This document shows positions 8,268 through 17,406 of a stretch of 64,000 nt of DNA, in pieces. The first letter of the stretch is position 1. Each line of letters opens with the position of its first letter. The notes beneath the pieces are model-generated. The model searched no databases, was not told the origin of the DNA, and saw only the letters and a program-made list of their open reading frames with translations. Origin of the DNA: JANNBN01 sp963763885 (GTDB lineage: Bacteria; Actinomycetota; Acidimicrobiia; Acidimicrobiales; JANYDT01); the NCBI GenBank assembly GCA_963763885.1, contig CAVXQD010000002.1, positions 1 through 64,000 on the forward strand, in the 5' to 3' direction. A program made the translations under genes and the position numbers.

Positions 8268-9023
8268 TTAGTCGTAGTTATTGATCATCCGGACGGACAA
8301 CGCCATCATGAGCGCTCCGCCGATTGCGAGAACCAAGAACCCTTTGCCCAGCACGGCCCAATCGAACCCGCCAAGGATGAGCGAACGAGTTGCTTCCATG
8401 ACGTAGGTGACGGGGTTGATGGTCGCAGCAATTTCCATCGGCCGGGTAAGCATGTTGCGTGGCACAAAGTTGGGCGTGACGAACAGCAGGGGGAAGAAGA
8501 TCATGCTTGCACCCTGTGTGGCCGCAGCGGACCGTGTCTTGAGCGAGACCAACTGCATGAAGCCCGAAAACAAGACCCCCCAGAGCGCACAAATGACCAG
8601 CAACATGAGATAGCCCGGGATGCCGCTCTCGATCCGCACTCCGAAGAGCATGGAGATGAGGATCATGACCGTGGTGATAACAGCGCTCTTGATCGCCTCG
8701 GCGTACAGCCGGCCAAGAATGAGCGAGATGCGGCTGATTGGCGTGGCGCGAAGTTTGTCGAAGTAACCGCCTTCGATCTCTTCGGTGAGGTACAGCGCAG
8801 CCGCTCCGAACGACGCTGAAAGCAACAGCGACGATGGAAGCTGGAACGCTGCGTAGCCCTGACCTTTGAGAAACGGCGTATTGCCCGTGGGGAACACCCG
8901 GCCGGCCTGGCCGATGTTGACGATGAGGAAGAACAGCGGAATGAAGATGGTGGGCAAGAGCGAATCTGGCGTGCGAAGCGCCTCGCGGATTGCTCTGCCT
9001 CCGAGGATGAATGACTCTCTCAT
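8268..9023 (-). CDS. ABC-2 type transporter permease
   Basis: 251 residues from ATG 9023 (MRESFILGGRAIREALRTPDS), which overlaps the ATPase stop region and is preferred to an upstream start that would overlap the ATPase deeply. It has the ABC-2 permease pattern of six membrane helices and the loop LTEEIEGGYFDKLRATPISR, the coupling segment typical of DrrB-like exporters. It ends MINNYD. With the upstream ATPase it forms a drug- or lipid-export pair; the substrate is not predictable. Confidence 0.88.
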   Translation of the reverse strand: MRESFILGGRAIREALRTPDSLLPTIFIPLFFLIVNIGQAGRVFPTGNTPFLKGQGYAAFQLPSSLLLSASFGAAALYLTEEIEGGYFDKLRATPISRISLILGRLYAEAIKSAVITTVMILISMLFGVRIESGIPGYLMLLVICALWGVLFSGFMQLVSLKTRSAAATQGASMIFFPLLFVTPNFVPRNMLTRPMEIAATINPVTYVMEATRSLILGGFDWAVLGKGFLVLAIGGALMMALSVRMINNYD

Positions 9024-9024
9024 G

Positions 9025-9819
9025 TCAGCGAACCTCCTGAACCGATCCTGCAACCCGATCGCGTGAGCGGCCGGTGGCATCGAGAAAAACTTCGTCAAGG
9101 GTTGGGTCGTGCTGGAGCCCCGCACGTGAGCGCAGATCGGCTTTCATCTGAGCTGGCGTTCCCTCGCTGACAATCCGACCGGCATCGATGATGGCGATCC
9201 GGTTGCAGAGCGCGTCTGCCTCTTCGAGGTATTGGGTGGTGAGGAACACGGTTGTCCCGCTTTCGTTGATGCGACGGACTTCATCCCAGACCGTGAGCCG
9301 AGACGCTGGGTCAAGGCCGGTGGTTGGTTCGTCAAGGAACAACACTTCCGGACGATGGGCGAGCGCAGAGGCAAGGTCCAGGCGTCGCTTCATGCCACCG
9401 GAGTAGCCCTTGACGTTTCGGTCTGCAGAGTCGGTGAGTTCGACGAGCTGGAGCAACTCGTGAGCTCTTGCAGTGGCAGCGGCTTTGTCCATGCCGAACA
9501 ACCGGCATTGCAACACCAAGATTTCGCGTCCGGTCTGGCGCGGATCGAGGCCAGCTTCCTGCAACGCGACTCCGATCTTTCTTCGAGCGGCATCTGGTTG
9601 AGCAGCAACGTCGACGCCCCCCACCCGAGCAACGCCGCCGGTGATGGTCATGAGGGTGGTGAGCATGCGGACGGTTGTGGACTTTCCGGCGCCGTTGGGG
9701 CCGAGGAACCCAAACACCTCGCCAGATTCAACGTGTAGATCGACGCCACGAACGGCCTCGACGTCACCGTTCTTACCTCGATATGTCTTGGTCAGGCCGA
9801 TTGCTTCGATTGCAGCCAT
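9025..9819 (-). CDS. ABC transporter ATP-binding protein, DrrA-like
   Basis: 264 residues. Walker A GPNGAGKSTTVRML, Q-loop VALQEAGLDPRQTG, signature YSGGMKRRLDLASAL, Walker B VLFLDEPTTGLDP and the switch His replaced by Gln in VFLTTQYLEEADAL (common in this subfamily). The C-terminal LDEVFLDATGR tail is characteristic of DrrA-type exporter ATPases. First gene of the minus-strand operon ATPase-permease-WYL regulator. A perfect 9-bp-arm palindrome lies 45 bp upstream of its start. Confidence 0.92.
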   Translation of the reverse strand: MAAIEAIGLTKTYRGKNGDVEAVRGVDLHVESGEVFGFLGPNGAGKSTTVRMLTTLMTITGGVARVGGVDVAAQPDAARRKIGVALQEAGLDPRQTGREILVLQCRLFGMDKAAATARAHELLQLVELTDSADRNVKGYSGGMKRRLDLASALAHRPEVLFLDEPTTGLDPASRLTVWDEVRRINESGTTVFLTTQYLEEADALCNRIAIIDAGRIVSEGTPAQMKADLRSRAGLQHDPTLDEVFLDATGRSRDRVAGSVQEVR

Positions 9820-9863
9820 CAGGGTCCCTCGCTTTCATGGATGTCTGGATGAAGCTAACAACC

Positions 9864-9888
9864 ATTGCGGACGGTTTCTGTCCGCAAT
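9864..9888. promoter_or_regulatory. Palindrome upstream of the ABC exporter operon
   Basis: ATTGCGGAC, a 7-base spacer, then GTCCGCAAT: perfect 9-bp arms. It sits 45 bp before the ATPase start (minus strand), where an operator would be expected. The WYL regulator of the same operon is the natural candidate binder; this is inference. Confidence 0.5.
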
Positions 9889-9903
9889 GTCAGGTCATCC
9901 GAT

Positions 9904-9945
9904 ATCCGTCACGAAACCGTCCAAGAAGGCGGCTTGGTGACGGAT
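9904..9945. repeat. 42-bp hairpin element, copy 2
   Basis: Starts ATCCGTCA and ends TGACGGAT, as in copy 1 (6189-6230), with AAACCG opposite CGGCTT. The overall fold and the 42-base length are kept although inner bases differ. The two copies bracket the methyltransferase and ABC operon. Confidence 0.65.
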
Positions 9946-10066
9946 GTCGAGAACTTACGTTTTGATGACCGGCGCTCGACGAGCCTGGGAGAGGGATGCA
10001 TCGGCGCTGCCGGTAGGGTGGATGGGCTCTCGCGGCTGCTCGCGGGCGCTGCAACCGAGGACCTCC

Positions 10067-11329
10067 ATGTCACAGCCCACCACGCCAGACTCACCAGTCA
10101 CGCCAGACTCACTAGTCACGTCAGAGCCCAACCGGACAGGGGACTCGTCAGAGACCACACTGCAGGACATCCTCGCCGACCACCTTCGCTCGCCGGAGTT
10201 TTCCCGTGCTGTGTTGTCGGTTCCCATGCAGCCTGGCGCGGCGCCGTGGCAAAAGATCACCATCCGCAAGGTTGAGCTTGCCCGCGGGACGGAACTGCAG
10301 ATTGCCCGCTTTGATGGCAAGCAGGTCGATACCAAGACGGTGGCAGCAGACGATCCTCTTGTGGCTGAAGTTGCTGCGTTCGCGGTTCGCAACCTCACCG
10401 TGCAGCTAGTAAGCGCGCTGATTGAGTATCGCCTGACCAAGAAGGGCAAGGTGCTCAGTACGCGTACCAACGGTCCGACCGAAGTGTCAACGGCGCACGA
10501 TCGGTCCAAGGCACGCCTCATTCCGGAGAACGCTCCATTCCTGGAAGCGCTGGGCCTTGCATCGGGAGGTTCTGTCAAACCGACCGGCCAGAAGAAGTAC
10601 CGGCAGGTGAACGAGTTTGTGAAGGCCGTGATGGGCTCCAACGGAATCGAAGAAATTCTGCGTGAGTCGCCCATCCGGGTGATCGATTTCGGATGCGGGA
10701 ACTCCTATTTGACATTCGCCATCTATCACTACCTCCACGAGGTTTTGGAGTTGCCGTGCGAAGTACGCGGAATCGACCGTGATGCTCCCCTCATGCAGCG
10801 CGCCAACGAACGCGCCAAGCAGCTGGGCTGGACCGGTCTCACGTTCGAGCCTGGCACCATCGACGACGCGTCCGTCCCGTCGATGCCCCACATCGTCATC
10901 GCGTTGCATGCCTGCGACACCGCAACCGACGATGTACTTGCACGCACGGTCACCTGGGGTTCGCCATTGGTTCTTGTGGCTCCGTGTTGCCAACACGACG
11001 TACAACGCCAGATGCAACTCTCCGCAACACCCACCGACTACTCGTCGATGATTCGCAAGGGCTTGCTCAAGGAACGTCTTGGTGACGTCCTGACGGACAG
11101 CTTCCGGTGCGACGTGCTGGGTCTGATGGGCTACCGATGCGAGGTCATCGAGTTCGTGTCGTTGGAACACACGGCCAAGAATCTGATGATCAGGGCCAGC
11201 CATACGGGTGGTCAACCCAGCCCCGCTGAAGTGCAGCAGTACAAATCGCTCAGGGACCAATGGCACGTCACGCCGTACCTGGAACGGGCATTGTCGACTC
11301 GCCTACGGCCCATCCTGTCTGCCAAATAG
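10067..11329 (+). CDS. SAM-dependent methyltransferase, Methyltransf_32-like
   Basis: 420 residues from ATG 10067 (MSQPTTPDS); the open frame extends further upstream but that part crosses hairpin and non-coding sequence. Residues 1-30 contain an 18-bp in-frame tandem repeat. The central domain has VIDFGCGNSYLTFAIYHYL (SAM-binding loop), VRGIDRDAPLMQRANERA, and HIVIALHACDTATDDVLA followed by LVLVAPCCQHDVQRQM. The HACD...APCCQ pattern is typical of the methyltransferase group related to GSTCD and yeast Rrg1-like proteins (Methyltransf_25/32). The substrate is unknown and may be RNA or protein. The gene is monocistronic. Confidence 0.78.
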   Translation: MSQPTTPDSPVTPDSLVTSEPNRTGDSSETTLQDILADHLRSPEFSRAVLSVPMQPGAAPWQKITIRKVELARGTELQIARFDGKQVDTKTVAADDPLVAEVAAFAVRNLTVQLVSALIEYRLTKKGKVLSTRTNGPTEVSTAHDRSKARLIPENAPFLEALGLASGGSVKPTGQKKYRQVNEFVKAVMGSNGIEEILRESPIRVIDFGCGNSYLTFAIYHYLHEVLELPCEVRGIDRDAPLMQRANERAKQLGWTGLTFEPGTIDDASVPSMPHIVIALHACDTATDDVLARTVTWGSPLVLVAPCCQHDVQRQMQLSATPTDYSSMIRKGLLKERLGDVLTDSFRCDVLGLMGYRCEVIEFVSLEHTAKNLMIRASHTGGQPSPAEVQQYKSLRDQWHVTPYLERALSTRLRPILSAK

Positions 11330-11421
11330 CTTCCAACTAGCTTCCACCGAGGAGCGGCGAGCAGCGGCGATAATCTGGCGTCGACGCTGACATCCGGCGT
11401 TGGCCGCATGGGGAGACCGTC

Positions 11422-11886
11422 ATGGCATACGTAGTCGATTTCGCAACCGTTTCGACTGTTGGCCTGGAGTCATCACCGGTGGCCGATGCTCTGGCCGGTC
11501 TCCGGGCGCACGAAGCCAGGTACTTCAAGACCAAGTACAACCACACCTTCACCGTGGAGCCGGCAAGCAAAGCCCGCAAGACCATTGCGTACGTGGCAAA
11601 AGTACTGAAAGACGAGCGAGACATCGTCATCGCATCCCCGGTGCTTGAGGCCACCATGTTCGAAGTTGATGGTATTAGGTGGGCATACGTGTTTTACGAA
11701 AGCGGCCTCTCCATCAACGTGCTGTACACGATTGAAGATGCGAAGAAGCGAGCCGTCGGTTTCAAGTTGTCCGTTGGCATGGAAATCCCCCAGGAGCTTG
11801 CGACGCGGTTCAAGTTTGCCCGGCAGAAGTCAAAGCTGGCAGGCGAGATTCGCGGCACCTACTTCGTCATCAAGGGCGAGTACTGA
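11422..11886 (+). CDS. Conserved hypothetical protein, 154 aa
   Basis: A soluble mixed alpha/beta protein starting MAYVVDFATVSTVG at ATG 11422, 92 bp after the methyltransferase stop. No signal peptide, no membrane segment and no cysteine. Sequence landmarks are LRAHEARYFKTKYNHTF, VLEATMFEVDGIRWAYVFYES and basic C-terminal stretches (RFKFARQKSKLAGEIR). I do not recognise a family. Codon use matches the neighbours, so I accept it as a real gene. Confidence 0.65.
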   Translation: MAYVVDFATVSTVGLESSPVADALAGLRAHEARYFKTKYNHTFTVEPASKARKTIAYVAKVLKDERDIVIASPVLEATMFEVDGIRWAYVFYESGLSINVLYTIEDAKKRAVGFKLSVGMEIPQELATRFKFARQKSKLAGEIRGTYFVIKGEY

Positions 11887-12004
11887 CACACTTGTGCTGT
11901 ACCGGTTGATCAGCCAACTGGAATCGCCATACCGCCCGCACCTCCCTAGCGCGTTCTGAGTTTCAACTTCTTCGCTGGGGCGGTGTAGTCACCGGTGTTT
12001 TGCG

Positions 12005-12496
12005 TCAGGCGGACATCAGAGCAACGAGCTGATCCAGCGCTGCGCCCCATCCCTCGTGGAATCCCATCTGCCGGTGCTGGTTGCAGCCTGCTTCATCGGC
12101 GTGGATTGCAATTGCCCGGTAGACCGTTCCGCCGCCCTCTGCTGGTGCAATTTCGATGCGGCCGGTGAAGCCAAGGTCTGCTGCGCCATTGGCCGGAGCG
12201 ACCGGCCGGAAACCTTCTCCCATCACGCTGGTCCACACCAAGAGGCTCCCTGGAATGACCTCGAGGTAGCAGCCTGCGTTGGGGAACTGCTCGCCTTCCG
12301 GCGATTCCATGGTGGTGATGCAACGACCGCCGGGACGGACGTCGATGTCACACGCAACGGTCTTCCATGGAGCTGGCGTGAACCATTGCAGAATCAGCTC
12401 GGGCTCGGTCCAAGCGGCCCAGACCCGGTCAGGTGAGACGGCAATGGTGCGCTCGAGAACGAGGTCGAGTTTCGGGTTTGGTGTGAAGTCACTCAT
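12005..12496 (-). CDS. SRPBCC / AHSA1-family protein
   Basis: 163 residues from ATG 12496 (MSDFTPNPKLDLVLERTI). The START/Bet v1-like signature of the AHA1 family is clear: RVWAAWTEPELILQWFTPAPW, then DVRPGGRC, GCYLEVIPGSLLVWT and the C-terminal helix HEGWGAALDQLVALM. These proteins bind hydrophobic ligands. The start overlaps the stop of the ArsR gene by 4 bp, the common ArsR-AHSA1 pairing in actinobacteria, so the two are translated together. Confidence 0.9.
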   Translation of the reverse strand: MSDFTPNPKLDLVLERTIAVSPDRVWAAWTEPELILQWFTPAPWKTVACDIDVRPGGRCITTMESPEGEQFPNAGCYLEVIPGSLLVWTSVMGEGFRPVAPANGAADLGFTGRIEIAPAEGGGTVYRAIAIHADEAGCNQHRQMGFHEGWGAALDQLVALMSA

Positions 12497-12936
12497 GATG
12501 GTTCCTGTCTGATTAGAAGGCTTGCTAGTTGGGGGCGTTGGTCTGGAGTTCTTGCGTCTGATGTTTTCGGGTCTGACGTTTCCGGGTGTGATGCTTCCGG
12601 CTCGGCGAGTTGGGTCAACAACAGTTGGTCCAACTGATCGAGGCGCCGATCCCAATGGTTGCGAAACGTTGCGAACCACTCTGAGGCAATCCGCAACGGT
12701 TCCGGAGCGAGCTGGTACACCCTGCTGCGGCCGGCTTTATGTGATGTCACGATGCCTGCGTCTTCCAACACCCGAAGGTGTTGCATGAACGAAGGCAGAG
12801 CCATGTCGAACGGACGAGCTAACTCCGACACCGATGCCGGGGCAATGCTCAGCCGTTCCACAACGGCCAGCCGTGTGGGGTCTGCCAAACTGCGCAGGAC
12901 AGCAGCGAGTGCTGGCTTTGCGAGATAGTTAGGCAT
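12493..12936 (-). CDS. ArsR-family HTH regulator
   Basis: 147 residues from ATG 12936 (MPNYLAKPALAAVLRSLADPT). The winged helix reads RLAVVERLSIAPASVSELARPFDMALPSFMQHLRVLEDAGIVTSHKAGRSRVYQL. No metal-binding Cys cluster is visible, as usual for the ArsR proteins paired with AHSA1 genes. The C-terminus carries a 15-bp unit repeated three times in frame (12556-12600) that encodes a Pro/Ser/Asp tail. First gene of a two-gene operon with the SRPBCC gene, and divergent from the DUF2079 gene. It likely represses its own operon. Confidence 0.9.
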   Translation of the reverse strand: MPNYLAKPALAAVLRSLADPTRLAVVERLSIAPASVSELARPFDMALPSFMQHLRVLEDAGIVTSHKAGRSRVYQLAPEPLRIASEWFATFRNHWDRRLDQLDQLLLTQLAEPEASHPETSDPKTSDARTPDQRPQLASLLIRQEPS

Positions 12937-13026
12937 GTACCTTACTATCAGGATTCGCCGGATCATGTCAAGGGCCTCATCAACATTGATGAAACGTTCG
13001 GACGAAGATTCCCCGATACCTCCTGC

Positions 13027-14769
13027 ATGACTGTTGTGCCACCCACTGTTGAACCAGTCCTCCAACAAGTCACGCAACCTCTGACGCAACCTCTGAACGA
13101 ACCGTGTCCGCTACTCGCTGCCGCTCTTGCGGACTTTGACCGACCCACCCTTGCGTCACACCGGCGGGCAGAAGGCTCACCGATCGATGCGGAGCCGCCT
13201 CTGTGGCGTCAACCGGCGTGGTGGTTGTTGGTCGCCGCGACTATCGGCTGGACCGGTTGGTACTACCTGCAGGTTTGGCGACGCCACGACCGGTTCGGCA
13301 CGTTCGACAACGACCTCGGGTTCCACTCGCAGTACCTCTGGCAGATCAGCCACGGCCGTTGGTTCTCCACCATTCTCGGCCTCGACGCGTTCGCCCACAA
13401 CGCCACGTTCGGGTACGTGTTCCTGGCGCCGCTTGCACGCCTTGGCGCTGGTCCTCACGTGTGGAACTTCATCCAAACCGTGTCGCTGGCAAGCGGGTCG
13501 TTCGCAATCTTTTCCTTCGCTCGCCGACGCCTCGGTTCCGTTGCCATCGGCGCCGCTCTCGGCATCATCTGGCTACTGCAGCCGGTGGTGCAGGGCAACG
13601 TGTGGGAGACGTTCCATCCGGACGCCTTGGCGATGGCGCCGCTGCTGTTTGCCTACAACGCAGCCGATCAACGCAAGTGGAAGTCCTTTGCCCTTTGGGC
13701 GTTTGCAGCAATCATCTGGAAGGCCGACGTTGCGCTCTTCCTGATTGTGATGGGGATGGTGATCGCGTGGAAGAACCGGCGCGGCATCTCGCTCAACGCA
13801 GTCACCGCCGAGGGCGCAACCGTGCGGCGGATTCGCCTTGGCTCAGCCCGTGCAGGCGTCATCACTTGCCTCGTTGCGGGGGTCTGGTTCTTCGGCGTGG
13901 TGAACGTGATGATCCCTGCGCTGTCCGGCGGCGGCACGGTGTTTGGTGGTATCTACGGCGAACTTGGAGACTCACCTGGCGAGGTTGTGGTGAACGGCAT
14001 CCGGAACCCAGCACTGGTGAAGGCCCGGCTGGATTCAGCAAACCCCGTCCGCTACAGCAGAGATCTGCTAGCACCGCTTGCGTTCACGCCGTTGGCTGGG
14101 CCGGAGGGCCTCATCATTGCTCTTCCCCAAGTAGCCGTCAGCTTGCTGAGCGAGCGTGAGTTCACGCGAGACCCATATGCAAACCCGCACTATCAGGCGC
14201 TCACGGTCACGGCGCTGATGTTGGCTTCAGTCGAGAGCCTCACCCGTATTCGTCGTCGCCGACCCACCGCGCTCATCCCGATGATCTCGATCATGGCCGC
14301 GTGTGCATTCGCCTCTACCGCTGCGTGGGGAGCGCTTCCGAGCGGCGTGCGACGCAACACGTTCTGGGTGACGGATAAGGATGCGGCAAAGAGGGCTAAG
14401 CGAGCAGCAATCGAACGTGTTGGACCCGACAGCGCGGTGAGCGCGACGTACCTGTTCGTCCCGCACCTTGCCGAACGGGAGGTCGCGTACTCCTTCCCCA
14501 ACCCATGGCGGCAGGTGTTCTATGGGGTGGAGGGAACACCACGGCCCGACCCACAACGAGTGCAATACATCGCGGTGGACTTCCAACTATTGGCAGAAGG
14601 TCCTGACCGCGAGATGTACGACTGTCTGATGCGCGTCGGCTCTTTCCGCCAGATACAGAGCGGAGCAGACGGGCAAATCGTCGTGCAAGAAAGAGTCAAA
14701 CCAGTCTCCAAAGCCCAACAAGACGAATTCAGAACGGCCGAAGAGAAATGTGCACGCCCTGAAGCGTAG
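13027..14769 (+). CDS. DUF2079 polytopic membrane protein
   Basis: 580 residues. After a cytoplasmic N-terminal tail of about 60 residues there are roughly eight to ten membrane segments. DUF2079 landmarks are GTFDNDLGFHSQYLWQISHG, VWETFHPDALAMAPLLFAYN and WKADVALFLIVMGMVIAW, reminiscent of GT-C glycosyltransferases with acidic residues in the first extracellular loop. The C-terminal 150 residues are soluble and outside. The N-terminal tail has a perfect 12-bp tandem repeat (13072-13095, TQPLTQPL). It may be an integral-membrane glycosyltransferase; that role is inferred. The next gene follows by 64 bp. Confidence 0.82.
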   Translation: MTVVPPTVEPVLQQVTQPLTQPLNEPCPLLAAALADFDRPTLASHRRAEGSPIDAEPPLWRQPAWWLLVAATIGWTGWYYLQVWRRHDRFGTFDNDLGFHSQYLWQISHGRWFSTILGLDAFAHNATFGYVFLAPLARLGAGPHVWNFIQTVSLASGSFAIFSFARRRLGSVAIGAALGIIWLLQPVVQGNVWETFHPDALAMAPLLFAYNAADQRKWKSFALWAFAAIIWKADVALFLIVMGMVIAWKNRRGISLNAVTAEGATVRRIRLGSARAGVITCLVAGVWFFGVVNVMIPALSGGGTVFGGIYGELGDSPGEVVVNGIRNPALVKARLDSANPVRYSRDLLAPLAFTPLAGPEGLIIALPQVAVSLLSEREFTRDPYANPHYQALTVTALMLASVESLTRIRRRRPTALIPMISIMAACAFASTAAWGALPSGVRRNTFWVTDKDAAKRAKRAAIERVGPDSAVSATYLFVPHLAEREVAYSFPNPWRQVFYGVEGTPRPDPQRVQYIAVDFQLLAEGPDREMYDCLMRVGSFRQIQSGADGQIVVQERVKPVSKAQQDEFRTAEEKCARPEA

Positions 14770-14833
14770 GCAAACCCCTGCGGTTCTCCTGCAACTTGCT
14801 TAAGCAACGGCCGAATCGCGCCGACGAATCAAT

Positions 14834-16411
14834 GTGTCCGAAGATTTCGATCGCGCTGATCCCCCAGCGCGCCACGTTGATCCCGGACTGACTGAAAACG
14901 TCGTGATCATCGGTGCTGGCCCAGCAGGACTGACAGCGGCGTTTGACCTGGTGCGACGTGGCGAACGCTGCCTTGTTGTTGAGGGTGATTCGCAGGTGGG
15001 CGGAATCTCGAGAACGGTAGAACGCGACGGGTTCCGTTTCGACATCGGCGGCCATCGCTTCTTCTCGAAGTCCCAGCAAGTGCGGGAGCTCTGGGAGGAC
15101 ATGATTGCCCCGCAACAGTTCCTTCGACGACCACGATTGTCGCGGATCTTGTACCGGGGTCGGCTGTTTGCCTATCCGCTGAAGCCCTTCGATGCCCTTC
15201 GCAAACTTGGCTTGTTTGAAGCTGCCCGCTGCGTTGCTTCCTACGGTTGGTCACGTGTGCGCCCGCCCGCAGACCAATCAACGTTTGAAGGTTGGACCTC
15301 TGCCGCATTTGGTAAGCGCTTATACGAAATCTTCTTCAAGACGTACACCGAAAAGGTGTGGGGCGTTCCAGCTGCGTCGATCCAAGCGGACTGGGCAGCC
15401 CAACGGATTAAGAGCCTCAACCTCGCCAGCGTGCTGTGGGATGGTGTGCGTCCCCGCAAGTGGAGCAGGACCGCTCCGCCGACGAGCCTCATCGATGAGT
15501 TTGATTATCCAGCACTTGGGCCCGGACAACTGTGGGAGCAGTGCGCGGAAACGGTGGTTCGAGGTGGAGGACGCATCGAGCTGAACGCGCCCGTCGTTTC
15601 CATCAAGCGAACCAGCAGCGGTGCGTCTGCGGTGGTCACGCTCACCGACAACGGGCTGGTGGCGAACCCGTGCAGCGCAGTGATCAGCTCCATGCCGATC
15701 TCAGAACTGGCCCGGACGTTTGATCCTCCGGCGCCGTCGGAAGTACTCGCCGCAGCAGACGGCCTGAAGCACCGAGCGTTCATGACCGTTGCACTCGTTG
15801 TTCCAGCTACGTGCGGTTTTCCGGACAACTGGATTTACATTCATGACCCAGCTGTTGGTGTGGGTCGGGTGCAGAACTTTCGTTCCTGGTCGCCGGAGAT
15901 GGTCAAAGACGGGTTTACCTGTCTCGGCCTGGAGTACTTCGTTGAAGAAGGCGACGCCATGTGGATGATGGCCGACTCGGAGCTGGTGTCACTGGCTACA
16001 GAGGAGATGGCTCACCTGGGCTTGGCACGTCGTGACGATGTGTCCCAGGGGTACGTGGTGCGGATGCCAAAGGCGTATCCGATGTACGACGCTTCGTACG
16101 CAGATCATGTGCGGACAATCCGGATGTGGCTTGAGGAAGCCGTCTCAAACGTGATTCCTGTTGGGCGCAATGGAATGCACCGCTATAACAATCAGGACCA
16201 CTCCATGCTCACCGCACTACAAGCGGTGGAGAACCTGTACGGGGCGACCAACGATCTGTGGGCGGTCAACCTTGACGATGACTATCACGAAGAGATCCAG
16301 CGCAGTCCGGGAGCAGAATCCGAGACGGACCCGGATCAGTCAATGGACGGACGCGTTGACACACCAGCCCACGCACCTGCTGACGCCTCGGCGTGTGTCA
16401 ATGTCTCTTGA
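14834..16411 (+). CDS. FAD-dependent oxidoreductase, UDP-galactopyranose mutase/amine oxidase-like
   Basis: 525 residues. The dinucleotide-binding motif VVIIGAGPAGLTAAFDLVRRG is followed by GGISRTVERDGFRFDIGGHRFFSKS, the arrangement of protoporphyrinogen oxidase, desaturase and UDP-galactopyranose mutase-like flavoproteins. Further landmarks are YPLKPFDALRKLGL, FFKTYTEKVWGVPA and the C-terminal RYNNQDHSMLTA. Such genes often accompany glycan or lipid-linked sugar synthesis, which would fit the DUF2079 gene just upstream. The last 40 residues are disordered and acidic. Its stop overlaps the next start (TGATG). Confidence 0.82.
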   Translation: MSEDFDRADPPARHVDPGLTENVVIIGAGPAGLTAAFDLVRRGERCLVVEGDSQVGGISRTVERDGFRFDIGGHRFFSKSQQVRELWEDMIAPQQFLRRPRLSRILYRGRLFAYPLKPFDALRKLGLFEAARCVASYGWSRVRPPADQSTFEGWTSAAFGKRLYEIFFKTYTEKVWGVPAASIQADWAAQRIKSLNLASVLWDGVRPRKWSRTAPPTSLIDEFDYPALGPGQLWEQCAETVVRGGGRIELNAPVVSIKRTSSGASAVVTLTDNGLVANPCSAVISSMPISELARTFDPPAPSEVLAAADGLKHRAFMTVALVVPATCGFPDNWIYIHDPAVGVGRVQNFRSWSPEMVKDGFTCLGLEYFVEEGDAMWMMADSELVSLATEEMAHLGLARRDDVSQGYVVRMPKAYPMYDASYADHVRTIRMWLEEAVSNVIPVGRNGMHRYNNQDHSMLTALQAVENLYGATNDLWAVNLDDDYHEEIQRSPGAESETDPDQSMDGRVDTPAHAPADASACVNVS

Positions 16412-17358
16412 TGAGCTCCGCTGAACACGTAGAGATCTTCGACGACCGGATGGCCGGAATCGTTGAACCAGGATCAACCGTTACTCGCCTGGGTGGCGAT
16501 GGCAAGTGGTCCGAAGGACCGGTCTACCTGGCCGACTCGGATTCCGTGATTTGGAGTGACATCCCCAACAATCGCATCCTGCGGTGGTCGGCCGCTGATG
16601 GTTCCGTTTCCACGTGGCGCAGCCCTGCCAACTTCAGTAACGGTCACACGTTGGACAAGCAGGGTCGAATCATCCAGTGCTCACACGGCGCCAGAGCCGT
16701 ATTGCGCATTGAACCCGACGGATCTGTCACTACGTTGGTCTCGCACGTGGGCACCGCCCGCCTGAATTCGCCCAACGATGTGGTGGTTGCCGCGGACGAC
16801 TCCATCTGGTTCTCGGACCCGCCCTACGGGATCCTGTCGAACAACGAGGGTTACCAGGCGGACTCGGAACTGCCGGGCTGTTACGTGTATCGGTTCGAAC
16901 CCACCTCGGGTCGTCTCGATGCGATTGTCACCGACATGATCTACCCCAACGGGTTGGCGTTCTCGCCGGACGAAACCGTCTTGTACGTATCGGACACCAG
17001 CGAAGTACCGATGGGTGACGCTGGCCGCCATCATGTGCGCGCATACGACCTTGTTCGGAATGTAGGCGGGGGAGAGGCAGCGGACCCCGGCCCTCCTGTT
17101 TCGGCAACCAACTCCCGCGTCTTCGCCGAAATCCGCCCAGGACTACCTGACGGCTTCCGGGTCGACTCAAACGGCAACCTGTACATCTCCAGCCTCGACG
17201 CCATTCAGGTCTACGCCCCGGACGGCACACGCATTGGCAGAATCCCGGTGCCTGAACGCATTGCGAACTGCTGCTTCGGCGGACCAGACGGTCACACGCT
17301 GTTCATCACTGCTACAAGCTCGTTGTACTCCATCCGAGTGCGTTCGTCCCAGGGGTAA
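16411..17358 (+). CDS. SMP-30/gluconolactonase-family protein
   Basis: 315 residues from ATG 16411, coupled to the previous stop. Six-bladed beta-propeller landmarks: LGGDGKWSEGPVYLADSDSVIWSDIPNNRILRW (with the metal-ligand Glu in SEGP), FSNGHTLDKQGRIIQCSHG, LNSPNDVVVAADDSIWFSDPPYG (metal Asn) and MIYPNGLAFSPDETVLYVSDTSE (metal Asp). Family members hydrolyse lactones with a divalent metal. All four metal-site positions appear kept. The substrate cannot be predicted. Confidence 0.9.
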   Translation: MSSAEHVEIFDDRMAGIVEPGSTVTRLGGDGKWSEGPVYLADSDSVIWSDIPNNRILRWSAADGSVSTWRSPANFSNGHTLDKQGRIIQCSHGARAVLRIEPDGSVTTLVSHVGTARLNSPNDVVVAADDSIWFSDPPYGILSNNEGYQADSELPGCYVYRFEPTSGRLDAIVTDMIYPNGLAFSPDETVLYVSDTSEVPMGDAGRHHVRAYDLVRNVGGGEAADPGPPVSATNSRVFAEIRPGLPDGFRVDSNGNLYISSLDAIQVYAPDGTRIGRIPVPERIANCCFGGPDGHTLFITATSSLYSIRVRSSQG

Positions 17359-17406
17359 ACGCAGCGCAGTGGCGAAGCCCGGGCCCGGTGAGGGCCAAGG
17401 ACAGCG

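Noticed and set aside
13203..14159. 318-codon alternate-frame product inside the DUF2079 gene
   Set aside because: Arg/Val-rich shadow; the other frame has the conserved DUF2079 motifs.
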